A DNA stretch of 64,000 nucleotides from Gynuella sp. (GTDB taxonomy: Bacteria > Pseudomonadota > Gammaproteobacteria > Pseudomonadales > Natronospirillaceae), in the NCBI GenBank assembly GCA_028282465.1, contig JANQHX010000105.1, forward strand, positions 1 to 64,000, written 5' to 3'. Below the pieces are notes generated by a model. The model made no database searches and had not been told where the DNA came from. It was given only the letters and a program-made list of their open reading frames with translations. The translations under genes and the position numbers were made by a program. Below are positions 47,289 to 56,665 of this stretch, piece after piece. Every line of letters begins with the position of its first letter. The first letter of the stretch is position 1.

Positions 47289-48110
47289 TTATTCAGGATT
47301 GAATGTGCTATCAACTAAACTCTTAAGCCTTCCACTTTTATAGTTCTCCAAAAATTTCGCCGTCCATTTATGATTACTTACTCCTCCCTTAAGCAATCCC
47401 AAAACAATTTTTTCATCTAGATCAATACGCATTAGAAAATTGTATAGAGATGGACTAGCTGTGGATTTTTCTGATAAATTAATAAAGGCATCGAAAACAC
47501 ACCAACCTAAATTCTTACTACCATTAGCAACGAAATAATCAAAATCTTCTGAAATGGCCTCTACCGATCTTTGCAATTTCATTTCATCGCGATCTTTTTC
47601 CCTAAGATAACGAAGAATATATTGTTCTGGTTCATGCCTCCTTCGATGAATTTTAGCTGCTACCATGCCCTCCAACAAATCGATTAGATAATTAGATAAG
47701 TTTTTACCCACACCATTGCCTTGAGAGTACCCTTCGAAGTAAACAACGGGATCTTCTTTACCATCTAAATAGTAAAACCAAAAATCCTCGTTATCCAAAT
47801 TCCGAAACACAACAATATCTTGTGCAACTGCCTTATTAACAATATATTTACTAATAGCCCTAATATTTTCTTTGTAATCAAGAATTTCTGGAAATTGAAC
47901 TATACCTACATTTTCAAGTAAGGTTTCGTTTTCTGAGTCACCGAACAACTTGAAAAACACCTTATGTACGGCTGGAAGTTCATGACCCAACGCATGAACT
48001 ATCTTCTGATAATCATTATCAGTAATTCCAACAGGCTCAAATGAGCTTTCATCGGTACCTTTCAACTTTGAATAGCTATGAACTAACTGCGAAATCATCT
48101 CCTTCTCCAT
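47289..48110 (-). CDS. SUKH-like (SMI1/KNR4) immunity protein of the orphan toxin
   Basis: A 273-residue soluble protein. The N-terminal half looks like a SUKH domain: ELPAVHKVFFKLFGDSENET, then FPEILDYKENI, IVVFRNLDNEDFWFYYLDGK and EDPVVYFEGY. The C-terminal 110 residues are helical and not part of the core fold. It is paralogous to the other immunity gene (both carry VxxFRxxxNExFW and DPxV). Its ATG shares its A with the stop TAA of the orphan toxin fragment, so the two are coupled, as immunity genes usually are. SUKH proteins are common antidotes to secreted nucleic-acid-attacking toxins. Confidence 0.7.
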   Translation of the reverse strand: MEKEMISQLVHSYSKLKGTDESSFEPVGITDNDYQKIVHALGHELPAVHKVFFKLFGDSENETLLENVGIVQFPEILDYKENIRAISKYIVNKAVAQDIVVFRNLDNEDFWFYYLDGKEDPVVYFEGYSQGNGVGKNLSNYLIDLLEGMVAAKIHRRRHEPEQYILRYLREKDRDEMKLQRSVEAISEDFDYFVANGSKNLGWCVFDAFINLSEKSTASPSLYNFLMRIDLDEKIVLGLLKGGVSNHKWTAKFLENYKSGRLKSLVDSTFNPE

Positions 48111-48409
48111 TAGTCAATATCCGGGTAAGCCGTCTTCGTACCACTTAAGGTTCTAATATTTGGCTTTGGAAATCCTTTGTCCAACATCACATTTTCAAAA
48201 TTTCGAGTCGCTTCATTACAAATATTACATATTTCACGCTCAGAAATAATTTTTATATTTATCGGAGGCTTAGAGGCAGAAAAGTCAGTGTCATTTGTCA
48301 CCCAGTTAGCGATGCCCTCTAAGCCAATTCTCTCGCTATCATTGCCTCTATTTGCCCCATTGTGCCAGTTAGGGTCAGGAAACTTAGATTTATTATCCAT
48401 TATTTCCAT
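48110..48409 (-). CDS. Orphan toxin C-terminal fragment (deaminase-like)
   Basis: About 100 residues from the ATG at 48409; homology to the full toxin already begins a few codons upstream (to about 48424). DSERIGLEGIANWV, INIKIISEREICNICNEATR and TLSGTKTAYPDID correspond block by block to the C-terminus of the 1268-residue toxin. The putative zinc ligands (DxE and CxxC) are kept. There is no secretion domain or signal peptide, so by itself it would not be delivered. It is the layout of an orphan toxin/immunity cassette stored behind a main toxin gene, able to replace the main toxin tip by recombination. Confidence 0.7.
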   Translation of the reverse strand: MEIMDNKSKFPDPNWHNGANRGNDSERIGLEGIANWVTNDTDFSASKPPINIKIISEREICNICNEATRNFENVMLDKGFPKPNIRTLSGTKTAYPDID

Positions 48410-48419
48410 CCCGTCAGTG

Positions 48420-48436
48420 AGCAAAAGACAAGACTT
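48420..48436. repeat. 17-nt exact repeat, copy 2
   Basis: Identical to 46165-46181 and located exactly at the 5' boundary of the orphan toxin fragment, so it may mark a recombination junction. Confidence 0.65.
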
Positions 48437-48481
48437 GACCCTAATCTCTTAACATAGGATACATTTTTATTGTCTGTTATT

Positions 48482-48515
48482 GACAAATGCCTAATGGGTG
48501 ACCCCATTGATTCCA
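48482..48515. repeat. 34-nt dispersed repeat, copy 2
   Basis: Counterpart of 45520-45553, here with the better hairpin AATGGG-TGAC-CCCATT. It lies just past the stop of the first immunity gene. Confidence 0.7.
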
Positions 48516-48533
48516 CGTTTATTGCTGTTGAAT

Positions 48534-49439
48534 TTACATACTTTGACTTCGATGCTTTAAATAAACTTTGTGCCATTCCATCAGTTCCTCCTCAGACAAA
48601 CCAATCCTCGCTATTTTCTTATTAAGGACTACATTCATCTTGTAATTAAAGCCATAAGTTGAAACGAACTGTTTGATCCAATATTTTGACACTATATCGT
48701 AGGAGATCGCGCTTCTAAAATCTAATTCGTCGATTTCAAAGTGCACTAACAACTCAAATAGTAAACGCGTTGATCGATAGTTTTCGGGACTGCGAAAAAT
48801 AGCTGTAAGCAGATGTCTTCTCAAATATGGAAATTCACCTTCCAGATAGTACGAAATGTTTTTTTTGAACTTATTAGCTGCAACAATGATGTCGTCATCA
48901 GAAAACAATGAGATATTGGACTTATAAGCTCTTAGAAGAAGTACCGGAGAGTCCTTTTCTTCTTGTCTTTTAAACTCAATCCAAGACTGAAATAGTGCTT
49001 GAACATGCTCAGATAGCTTTAAACCTTCAAAGTTCTGATCCCATTTAGTGTACCCACAATGATGAACGAAGGGATCATCACCCTCATCTAAATTGAAATA
49101 CCAAAACTCTTCGTTTTGAACACTTCGAAATAGGATAACTTTTTTATCCAAGCATTCATCTAAATTAAGACCTATTCGATGTTTCTGTTTAGCTAACTCA
49201 CTTTGATACTCAAGAACTTCAGGAAACCCACGAAATCCTTTTCCCTGTATAAATGTATTTTCTTGACCAGCACCAAACACTATTAAAAAGCACTTATAAA
49301 CATCAGGTAGTGAATACCCTGTACTCGCCATAACACACTCAATTTCTTGCGACTTAATACCGTCTTCTAGAAGGATATCGAGCCCTGTTAATTCTTTATA
49401 TAAACGGAGCCATTCCTTCTTAGTTTCAGTTAGCATCAT
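48534..49439 (-). CDS. SUKH-like (SMI1/KNR4) immunity protein of the main toxin
   Basis: 301 residues from the ATG at 49439 (the neighbouring ATG at 49436 is equally good). These starts lie inside the end of the toxin gene, whose stop is at 49426-49428. The SUKH-like part has GYSLPDVYKCFLIVFGAGQE, GFPEVLEYQSEL, KKVILFRSVQNEEFWYFNLD and DDPFVHHCGY. A helical tail of about 130 residues follows. It is clearly paralogous to the second immunity gene but diverged, as expected if each protects against its own toxin variant. Cytoplasmic; presumed to bind and block the deaminase domain. Confidence 0.72.
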   Translation of the reverse strand: MMLTETKKEWLRLYKELTGLDILLEDGIKSQEIECVMASTGYSLPDVYKCFLIVFGAGQENTFIQGKGFRGFPEVLEYQSELAKQKHRIGLNLDECLDKKVILFRSVQNEEFWYFNLDEGDDPFVHHCGYTKWDQNFEGLKLSEHVQALFQSWIEFKRQEEKDSPVLLLRAYKSNISLFSDDDIIVAANKFKKNISYYLEGEFPYLRRHLLTAIFRSPENYRSTRLLFELLVHFEIDELDFRSAISYDIVSKYWIKQFVSTYGFNYKMNVVLNKKIARIGLSEEELMEWHKVYLKHRSQSM

Positions 49440-52400
49440 GGTAAACCTGTGTATTCGAAGGCTTAGTACCTGTGACTGGATCATTTAATCTCACATCATA
49501 ATCCGAAAGATGGTCCATTAAGTTATCCCCTGCTCTTGAGCATTGTCCACAAACCTGTATTTCAGAGATTACTTTAATATCTACAGTTGCTCCGATAGGA
49601 ATATCGTCACCTTTAACTAGATCTGCAATAGCCTCATAGCCAATTCGCTCACTGTCTCTGGCTCTGTTATATTCACCATCGGCGTACTTTACATAACCAT
49701 TATTATCATAAGTCAAACCATCCCTTAGAACTCTAGCTTCATCAGGTAGACTGGTACCACTAGGTAAGGAAAAGATTGTAGTTTCACCATCTATCTCAAC
49801 TTTAAATACCGCAACATTGCCCCCCTCACCGAGCCCATGAAGCTCCCGATATTCTTTAATAAATTTGTCAACCTCAACCGGATCGTTAAGATCAAATAGT
49901 TCATTAAATTCCTTGTCAGTAACTCCAGGTAAAGCAGCCCTAGAAATGTTCGGATGAACCTTCCCATCTAAATAGTCAACTGAATGCACTTTAAGATTTG
50001 GACCACTAACACCTGAACCACCGTTAGCGTTCATCCCCAAGCGCCAATTATCTGTAGTTTCCTTTTTAAACAGACCTGATTTTTCCGCGGCTGTTACGAA
50101 AGTCTCGAAAGCAGAACTACCAAGATCACTAATTACCTTCTTTATAGACTCTGGCGTAACAGATTCTAGCGTCTTAAACCCAGGAATGATTAGGCTAAAA
50201 AGTTTTTCGAATGCTTTGTTAGTAGAATATTTAACTAATAATTCTTCTAAAGCTTTGTTTCCGGCCTCCTCACTGTCACCAAATGCATCGATGACGGTTT
50301 GTAGGTCATTATTGAATTCGTAAAGAGTAAAGGCAATGTCAGCAGCTTTGAGCAATAACAAAGCAACCGCAACTAGGGGCAAGGCATTATGCTCAGCGGC
50401 GTTTTCCGCCGTCATATTCGCAATATTGATACCTTCTGCATCAGCCCCGGCAATGAAAGCTCCCAATGCAGCAGAGAACCCTGCTAAATCGACACCCTTT
50501 TGTTGAAGTCCATAGAATTTATTCGTGTAATAACTCTGATTTTCCTGAACGTATTTTTTCAATTCTTCTGGATCAACCCCAAGAGCTAACTGAGATTCTA
50601 CCCAATCTATCTCTTCTTCGACGAACTCTTCAATCTCTGCCTGAGCATCCAAAACTTCTTCACTAGTACGAAATTTCGACCCAACATACTCGCCGACAAC
50701 TGCTCCACCGGCACCGGCAACACATGCTTCGTTAAAAGAGGGGCCGTCAGAGCTGTCATCATGATCAGCATTAGCTGATGCAGAAGCCACGCCTAGCATG
50801 CAGCCTGTGCCAGCATGAGATAAGTATTTTAAAAGATTACTCGTAGCCGTAGCATCGGCTTTGAACGAACCATCTGGATTTCTATCGAACGTTTCCCCAA
50901 TCTTATTGGCCATGTATTCGCCAATACGATTAATCGCCTGCTGCTTCAGAGCCATCATAAACTGCTCTTTGAAGTCAGAGTCTTCATAGACTAAAGAAGA
51001 CATACCTGCTTGTACGGTTGCATGTGTAACTGCTTGTGCAGATTGCTGACCTAAACTTAATTTATCAGCATTGGATACAGCATCACTAAAGAATTGCGCA
51101 TCAATTGCAGAGATGGCACCCGCAGTTAAACCTGCGACCAGCATGGACTTCCAAGTATCATCATTCTCAAATACCTGTTCATATGCCGCATCAAGATCAT
51201 TATTTAGAGCACCGTTGGCGAGTGCCATACTGGCTTGAGTAATCAGTGAGCTTGTTGCTGCGCTCACAGCCGCCCCTGCAACACCACCGCCAACTACACC
51301 AGAAGCTGCGGTAGCTGCCGGCCCGGCTGCGATAGCCACTGCAATTGTAAGCATTGCCGCAGCGGCTGGAGTCAAACTGGTATTCGATACCTTCCAGTCA
51401 TCATATAAATCCTCATAGACAGTTAGATCTACTTCGTTTTGGTCACAATCGGTTTCTTCTGGGCCACAATAGAAATCTTTAAGATATTCCAACCCTGGCA
51501 TTGAGCTAATCAATTCAATTTGTTCGGAAAGCGAAGCGTCAGGATCTCCGGTAAACTCAACAGCTAGCCCTTGAGTGGCTTCAATTGCTAAACCACCTAC
51601 AATAGAGTTGGGTACTCCTGTATCAATATAATGACCGTTTTGCTTAACCGTATTGGTAAACAAGTCACCACTTTTGGAAGAGAAGCTATAATGGTCGATC
51701 TCTCTACTCATTAGCAATTCGACTGCACCATCAAAGGCTTTTATTTCAGTACCGTTCTCGGAAGATATATCTGTCGCCTTTAATTTTATATCGCCGTGCT
51801 CTGAGTGTATAACTACACCTTTACCTGCATCTAATATTGATCTTATTGCAACAGTTTCATAAATAGTTTCTTCTTCTGTTTTACCTGCACCTTTATACTT
51901 TCTTTGGGAATATTCAGATGCTTCCGAATCTTCAATAGTAATTCCAAGCCCTGCTAATATTTCAATATGGCCTTCGTCACTGTGAATAGTTGCAGCATCA
52001 ATTAGTATTTCTCCAGCAGCCAAAATACTAATTGTGTCGCTAGCATCTAGCGTCGATGTTAGATATGAGACTGAAGAAGTATTATTACTGCTATTTCTAT
52101 GTCCTGATCCTTCTTGAATGACTTCCGGGCCAATTGATATAGATCCATCAGCGTCCAATGTAATTGACCCGCCGGAATATAATGATCCGGCACTGAATAA
52201 TATATCGGAAGTTGAATTAACAGTGGCCGACCCATCTGCACTTATTGAAGAGATTTGACCATAACGACTCCCTTGCTCATATCGAGTATCATACCGATAA
52301 ACCAATGTCTGATTGACAACTAAGGCTGCATCTATTTCTAAATCACCTGTGGTGTCAACCATGCTGGAAAGATTATAAAAAGCCCCCCCAGTTGTGATAT

Positions 52401-53232
52401 TTAGTTTTTCTTGATCTGATATTAGAGCACCATCTTTAATAATTAAGTCATTAGCAACATCTATAAAAGCATCTCGCTTAGTTTTTACTGCGACACCATC
52501 AATAAATATAGACGCGCCTTCTATACCACCATTGAATTGAACGTTGTGTCCATTAACTTCGTTATCTATAACTGTATCGTTGGTCAAGTAAACTATTGGT
52601 ACTAAAACCTCTTCCCCCTGGATGGATCGCAATTCAGGCCAGATCATATCGTTAGCTAGCTGACTGTCCAGTTGATCTCTACCTAGATTATCACCCAGCT
52701 TGTATGGACTGTTTTTCATATAATCTGAAGCATTTTTATAGAGCTCAATTAATTGATCTCGCTCTGTCGCATATGCTGCTGCATCAATTTGAGTTTTCCC
52801 TAATAGGGAAACAATTTGTTGCCGAATCAGTCGAGTTTGTACCGAAGGTGTTCCAACATATTTATAGCTGTTATATGTCGGAATAAAGGTAGTTATTCCC
52901 CCGACGAATATTGGTACAAAATTAACGTCTAGCACCTCTGGCTTATCAGTTTTTAAATAGTCAATAAATGACTTGATACTGTATTGAATATCTGAACCCT
53001 GCTCAATATATGGCTGCGCCTGAAATTGGTGATCATTAGAAGACACCATTTCAATAACTGGATCACTATTGAGCATAATCTCAACATCATAATTGCTTAA
53101 TACCGCTCCGATAGCAGGCATAACTGGCTGGAAAGAAACAAAAAAAGCTAATAAGAGCGATAAAACTCTTTTGCCAAGACTAAAATGAGTAGATATCAAT
53201 GACTCATCTTTTCGTGTGTTAATTTTGTTCAT
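49426..53232 (-). CDS. Haemagglutinin-like polymorphic toxin with C-terminal deaminase domain
   Basis: 1268 residues. An extended signal peptide lies at about 20-45 (KRVLSLLLAFFVSFQPVMPA). Beta-helix-type repeats follow (about 230-560, many GSITLDADGSISIG-like turns), then a DUF637-like Ala/Gly-rich segment (about 610-760), helical regions, and a C-terminal toxin tip. The tip (about 1165-1268) has DSERIGYEAIADLV with Asp1193/Glu1195 and VISEIQVCGQC with Cys1228/Cys1231. This is the DxE plus CxxC pattern of bacterial toxin deaminases of the BURPS668_1122 kind, an assignment from memory of motifs. It would damage nucleic acids of competitors. The start codon overlaps the stop of the preceding gene; immunity genes follow. 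Confidence 0.75.
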   Translation of the reverse strand: MNKINTRKDESLISTHFSLGKRVLSLLLAFFVSFQPVMPAIGAVLSNYDVEIMLNSDPVIEMVSSNDHQFQAQPYIEQGSDIQYSIKSFIDYLKTDKPEVLDVNFVPIFVGGITTFIPTYNSYKYVGTPSVQTRLIRQQIVSLLGKTQIDAAAYATERDQLIELYKNASDYMKNSPYKLGDNLGRDQLDSQLANDMIWPELRSIQGEEVLVPIVYLTNDTVIDNEVNGHNVQFNGGIEGASIFIDGVAVKTKRDAFIDVANDLIIKDGALISDQEKLNITTGGAFYNLSSMVDTTGDLEIDAALVVNQTLVYRYDTRYEQGSRYGQISSISADGSATVNSTSDILFSAGSLYSGGSITLDADGSISIGPEVIQEGSGHRNSSNNTSSVSYLTSTLDASDTISILAAGEILIDAATIHSDEGHIEILAGLGITIEDSEASEYSQRKYKGAGKTEEETIYETVAIRSILDAGKGVVIHSEHGDIKLKATDISSENGTEIKAFDGAVELLMSREIDHYSFSSKSGDLFTNTVKQNGHYIDTGVPNSIVGGLAIEATQGLAVEFTGDPDASLSEQIELISSMPGLEYLKDFYCGPEETDCDQNEVDLTVYEDLYDDWKVSNTSLTPAAAAMLTIAVAIAAGPAATAASGVVGGGVAGAAVSAATSSLITQASMALANGALNNDLDAAYEQVFENDDTWKSMLVAGLTAGAISAIDAQFFSDAVSNADKLSLGQQSAQAVTHATVQAGMSSLVYEDSDFKEQFMMALKQQAINRIGEYMANKIGETFDRNPDGSFKADATATSNLLKYLSHAGTGCMLGVASASANADHDDSSDGPSFNEACVAGAGGAVVGEYVGSKFRTSEEVLDAQAEIEEFVEEEIDWVESQLALGVDPEELKKYVQENQSYYTNKFYGLQQKGVDLAGFSAALGAFIAGADAEGINIANMTAENAAEHNALPLVAVALLLLKAADIAFTLYEFNNDLQTVIDAFGDSEEAGNKALEELLVKYSTNKAFEKLFSLIIPGFKTLESVTPESIKKVISDLGSSAFETFVTAAEKSGLFKKETTDNWRLGMNANGGSGVSGPNLKVHSVDYLDGKVHPNISRAALPGVTDKEFNELFDLNDPVEVDKFIKEYRELHGLGEGGNVAVFKVEIDGETTIFSLPSGTSLPDEARVLRDGLTYDNNGYVKYADGEYNRARDSERIGYEAIADLVKGDDIPIGATVDIKVISEIQVCGQCSRAGDNLMDHLSDYDVRLNDPVTGTKPSNTQVYHDAN

Positions 53233-55838
53233 TAGCTATTCCACCAGTCCTTAATGTCTGTAATCATTTCGGAAATAAAATCTTCTAGCTGCAACCAAAG
53301 TCTCTTTACCTCGTCCCAAAGGGAGACCGTTACTTGAGTTTCTCGCGTGTTATCTTCAATATACTTCTTAACTTCTTCGGTATCACCTGACTCATCATCT
53401 TCAATAGTTTCTGTGACATTGTTTATTTTATGTATTGTCTTATTAACTATTAAATTACCATCCACAACGGCATCTAAGTCACTACTTACTTCAGCTGTTG
53501 TCTCTATAATATATTCCTCATCCTTCTTCACGCTTAGATGACTAAACTCACCTGGACTATATGTAGTTCTGGTACCTGTGTCAGTTGAAGAATATTTTTG
53601 CTCTAACTGATCAGTTATCTGTTCTACATAGTGCTCAAGAGTATTGTGAGAAGTGAATAACTGAGCAGAAACATCTTCACCATCCGCATTCACTGCATTA
53701 GTAAAGAAATTACCATTCACATAGAATAATGAATTTAGTTCATTGGGATTAATCAGAGCGTCTGATGAATAAATGTGAGCTTTTCTACGACCTTCACCAT
53801 AGTTATAGTCAGTTACTGTTCGATTCGTTACTGCTTGGTTTTCTAAGCCAATATCATAAAACAAGGCAGTATGTAACTCTGCATCACCATACACTTCAAC
53901 ATACCCTGTATTATTATAAATACCTTGACCCGCAGTCGTAATAAAGTCTCCCATAGAAACAATTCTACCAGGAGGTGAGTATGCAATAACTTTTGTTGAA
54001 ATTATTTCATCCTCAATAACAATATCTTCAATCTCGGTATCATCAATACTTTCAACGATTTTGTGATTCAATACAGATTGTGTCCGATATCGCTCGTTAG
54101 CAAATAGGCTTGTATTACTCGTAAATGATCCACTTGGAGACATGGTATATATGGCAGCAGAAGAATTTAATATGTACCTTGAGGCCTGAATCTCTATACT
54201 GTTTTCTGCCGCAATTAGAACCTGCCCTAATTCTTTGCCCTTTACTAAAATTTCAGGCTCGTCATGCACTGGCACGTAATATGGATTAATATTTTCAAAT
54301 GCTCTAGCAGTAATTTTTAAATCATTTGCCACAATGTGTGCCGTTTGCTCTTCAGGAAGATCAACTCCCGTAACACTATCGACTTCACGTTCTAATGCGT
54401 AATAAGTACCGAGCTGCGTAGAATTGAAATATGAAAGCCCGCCTAAATTCGATGAAGTATCTTGAGTTAATTTTGAAGTTCCGTCATCATTAATTGGATA
54501 CCCCGATTTTGAAAGCTTTAAAAGGCCTGAAGAATCAACATCTTGTGATCTATACGGTGTTCTGGAGCCGTTTCTTACTATACTACTTTCTGATGACAAC
54601 AGAATCTTATCTCCGGATACCAAGCCACCATATTGATTAAATAATTCATTTACCGCGAACACCTCTAATTCAGCTGATGACTCAATCTTTCCTTCATTAA
54701 AAATTTTGTCGCCAGCTATTGAAGTAAATTCAGACTTCATTAAGCCAAAGTTAATTAATTTATTGCCAGCTATAAAATCTGAATAATGGGATTGCAAAGT
54801 CGAACCTGCTGAAACAATTAGGTCGCCGTGAGAGGACAAATTCACAATACCATTAGAATAAATATATCCGCCAACTGTAAGAGAGTTACCTCCAAATATA
54901 TAAACCTCTACACTCTCTTTAGGAGCGAAAACTGAATCGTTGTAGTTTATTGCCGAAAAAACATCCGCTCGAGTATCAAGCATAGATCTTAGATAAAGAT
55001 TTTTTGAGGAAGATATTTTAATAGAAGCAGAGGCTATTTTTCCATCTAAAACCCAATCACCTACACTTTCGTTAACATCAATAAGCCTTTGCTCATCATA
55101 GTTCCAAGTGGCCTCACCAATTATTAAATTAATTTGTCCAGACGCCATTATCAGATTGCCAGCTGGTGTTGCGGTATAACCACCTCTAGCATCTTTCATG
55201 ACAATTGTATTAGAAGAAATTTCCCCATCAACTTGTACGTTATCGGCAAATAAATCAATAGCAATCGCTCCAGGAGCATACAGACTATCAATACTTACCG
55301 ATGTAACTTCATCATCCTGAGTAGATACTTCATCAATAGTTCTTGAGTTACGATTTATTTCATTGCTTGCCTTGGCTGCTATAAAAGAAATACGCAAAAA
55401 ATTGTTAAAAGAACAGCTAACACAAGTAATATTACCATTTTTATTATTCGTTAAAAATACAATATCTGCAGCAGGACCAACCAATGAAACCGAGTTATTA
55501 AAATGGAACTCGTCGGCTATAATTATGGCAACTCTTGCTGCCAATTTTTTCTCTTGCCCCCCTTCAGATTCAACTGTTTTATGTAGATTCAAGAGTTTTA
55601 AGGGGCGATCACCAACAGTGAAGTTTTTAAAATAGTTAACAGAAATTCCATCCTGATTTGGCGTTTCTAACAACAGAAGATCATCTCCACCACCAGATCT
55701 TTTCAGAATATTTCCTGACTCATCATGCAACTCAATATTTGTTGCGAATGCAAACCCGCCCGCCCAAAAAAAAGCAACTAACAGCGCTAGAAATTGGTTA
55801 GACCTTAGTAAAAAGCTGTTTTTTATGCCATCAAGCAT
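53232..55838 (-). CDS. TPS-domain, filamentous-haemagglutinin-like exoprotein
   Basis: 868 residues. A signal peptide lies at about 15-33 (LALLVAFFWAGGFAFA). A TPS-like secretion region follows (about 34-240; DGISVNYFKNFTVGDRPLKLLNL, ADEFHFNNSVSLVGPAADIVFLTN), with FHA-type imperfect repeats after that (GDLIVSAGSTLQSHYSDFIA, SIAGDKIFNEGKIESSAELE). It ends with a Trp-rich helical stretch. It carries no toxin tip of its own. The stop TAA overlaps the ATG of the toxin gene by one base, so the two products are made together and probably act together. No TpsB partner is nearby. GAGAGGAA before the ATG gives a strong start. Confidence 0.75.
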   Translation of the reverse strand: MLDGIKNSFLLRSNQFLALLVAFFWAGGFAFATNIELHDESGNILKRSGGGDDLLLLETPNQDGISVNYFKNFTVGDRPLKLLNLHKTVESEGGQEKKLAARVAIIIADEFHFNNSVSLVGPAADIVFLTNNKNGNITCVSCSFNNFLRISFIAAKASNEINRNSRTIDEVSTQDDEVTSVSIDSLYAPGAIAIDLFADNVQVDGEISSNTIVMKDARGGYTATPAGNLIMASGQINLIIGEATWNYDEQRLIDVNESVGDWVLDGKIASASIKISSSKNLYLRSMLDTRADVFSAINYNDSVFAPKESVEVYIFGGNSLTVGGYIYSNGIVNLSSHGDLIVSAGSTLQSHYSDFIAGNKLINFGLMKSEFTSIAGDKIFNEGKIESSAELEVFAVNELFNQYGGLVSGDKILLSSESSIVRNGSRTPYRSQDVDSSGLLKLSKSGYPINDDGTSKLTQDTSSNLGGLSYFNSTQLGTYYALEREVDSVTGVDLPEEQTAHIVANDLKITARAFENINPYYVPVHDEPEILVKGKELGQVLIAAENSIEIQASRYILNSSAAIYTMSPSGSFTSNTSLFANERYRTQSVLNHKIVESIDDTEIEDIVIEDEIISTKVIAYSPPGRIVSMGDFITTAGQGIYNNTGYVEVYGDAELHTALFYDIGLENQAVTNRTVTDYNYGEGRRKAHIYSSDALINPNELNSLFYVNGNFFTNAVNADGEDVSAQLFTSHNTLEHYVEQITDQLEQKYSSTDTGTRTTYSPGEFSHLSVKKDEEYIIETTAEVSSDLDAVVDGNLIVNKTIHKINNVTETIEDDESGDTEEVKKYIEDNTRETQVTVSLWDEVKRLWLQLEDFISEMITDIKDWWNS

Positions 55839-56665
55839 AATTTCCTCTCAAAAGCCTATATATAGATTAAGAAAAATTTCAAGTATTTAGAATTTCTATA
55901 CCGAGTTCTGCGCTACAGTAATCTTAATGCATTGGCTTAAGCAATTTTGACTATTGCTTTGGACAGGATCTACTCGAAATTTTAGATTCAATTTTATCGT
56001 CTAAATTAAGCTATAATAACTGACTTAAAGCAACTATTTTTTAAGTCATCACTCTCAACTACCCTCAAAATATCCTGTTAAGGTAACCCTTATACTTTCT
56101 AATAGCGATCTTAGAGTAAAACCTCTATACACTATCGACTAGAGTATAGGTTTGCATTCACATATGAGCCCTAAACTACATTTCTTAATTCTGCCTTCAA
56201 CCTTCCAACATCAGACGCAACAATACTCTACATAAAGACTTACTAAATGCCAAAGAGAGATCAACACTAGAACCTACCATTATTTCATTTTCATGACGCG
56301 CAGAATTTATTTTTATAATTTGGCTAATCTAGCTTCGTTATCGTTGCATCAAGTCGTTCAGACTTGGATTTAGACTTAAGGTTATTTGCAGCTACTATTT
56401 TAAGATTATTTTCTAGCTAGAAAATTTATATATCTGAGCATAGCTAGATCAAACGTTATTTCATAATCAGAAATATAATAAATCATTAATTCAAGCAAGT
56501 AACACGCACTGTCGCTAACTCACTATCCTTCTCATACATCAAAGACACCCTCCCCCAATTAAATTCCAGAGCTTAACCATGCCATGTTATTTTTTGTAAA
56601 CCACAAGAATATATCAACAAGCTCATCCTAAACTAAAAATATCGACACTATTTTGAAATAAGATT
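55839..56665. other. Long AT-rich gap between the toxin operon and the chemotaxis gene
   Basis: 827 bases with no convincing gene on either strand. It must hold the divergent promoters of the toxin operon and the chemotaxis gene. An 18-bp perfect palindrome, ATTTTCTAGCTAGAAAAT, lies at 56408-56425, and an imperfect hairpin with CTATAC/GTATAG arms near 56127-56150. Its unusual length for this genome suggests remnant DNA at the island border. Confidence 0.5.

Noticed and set aside
44671-48533. Integron-like cassette array (small same-strand genes, SUKH genes, repeats between them)
   Set aside because: No integrase gene and no attC sites with paired RYYYAAC/GTTRRRY ends were found; the repeats differ from gap to gap, and two very large genes belong to the same transcription direction.
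53100-53240. Frameshift splitting one large haemagglutinin gene
   Set aside because: The downstream frame starts with its own ATG overlapping the stop and has a convincing signal sequence, so two separate coupled genes fit better.
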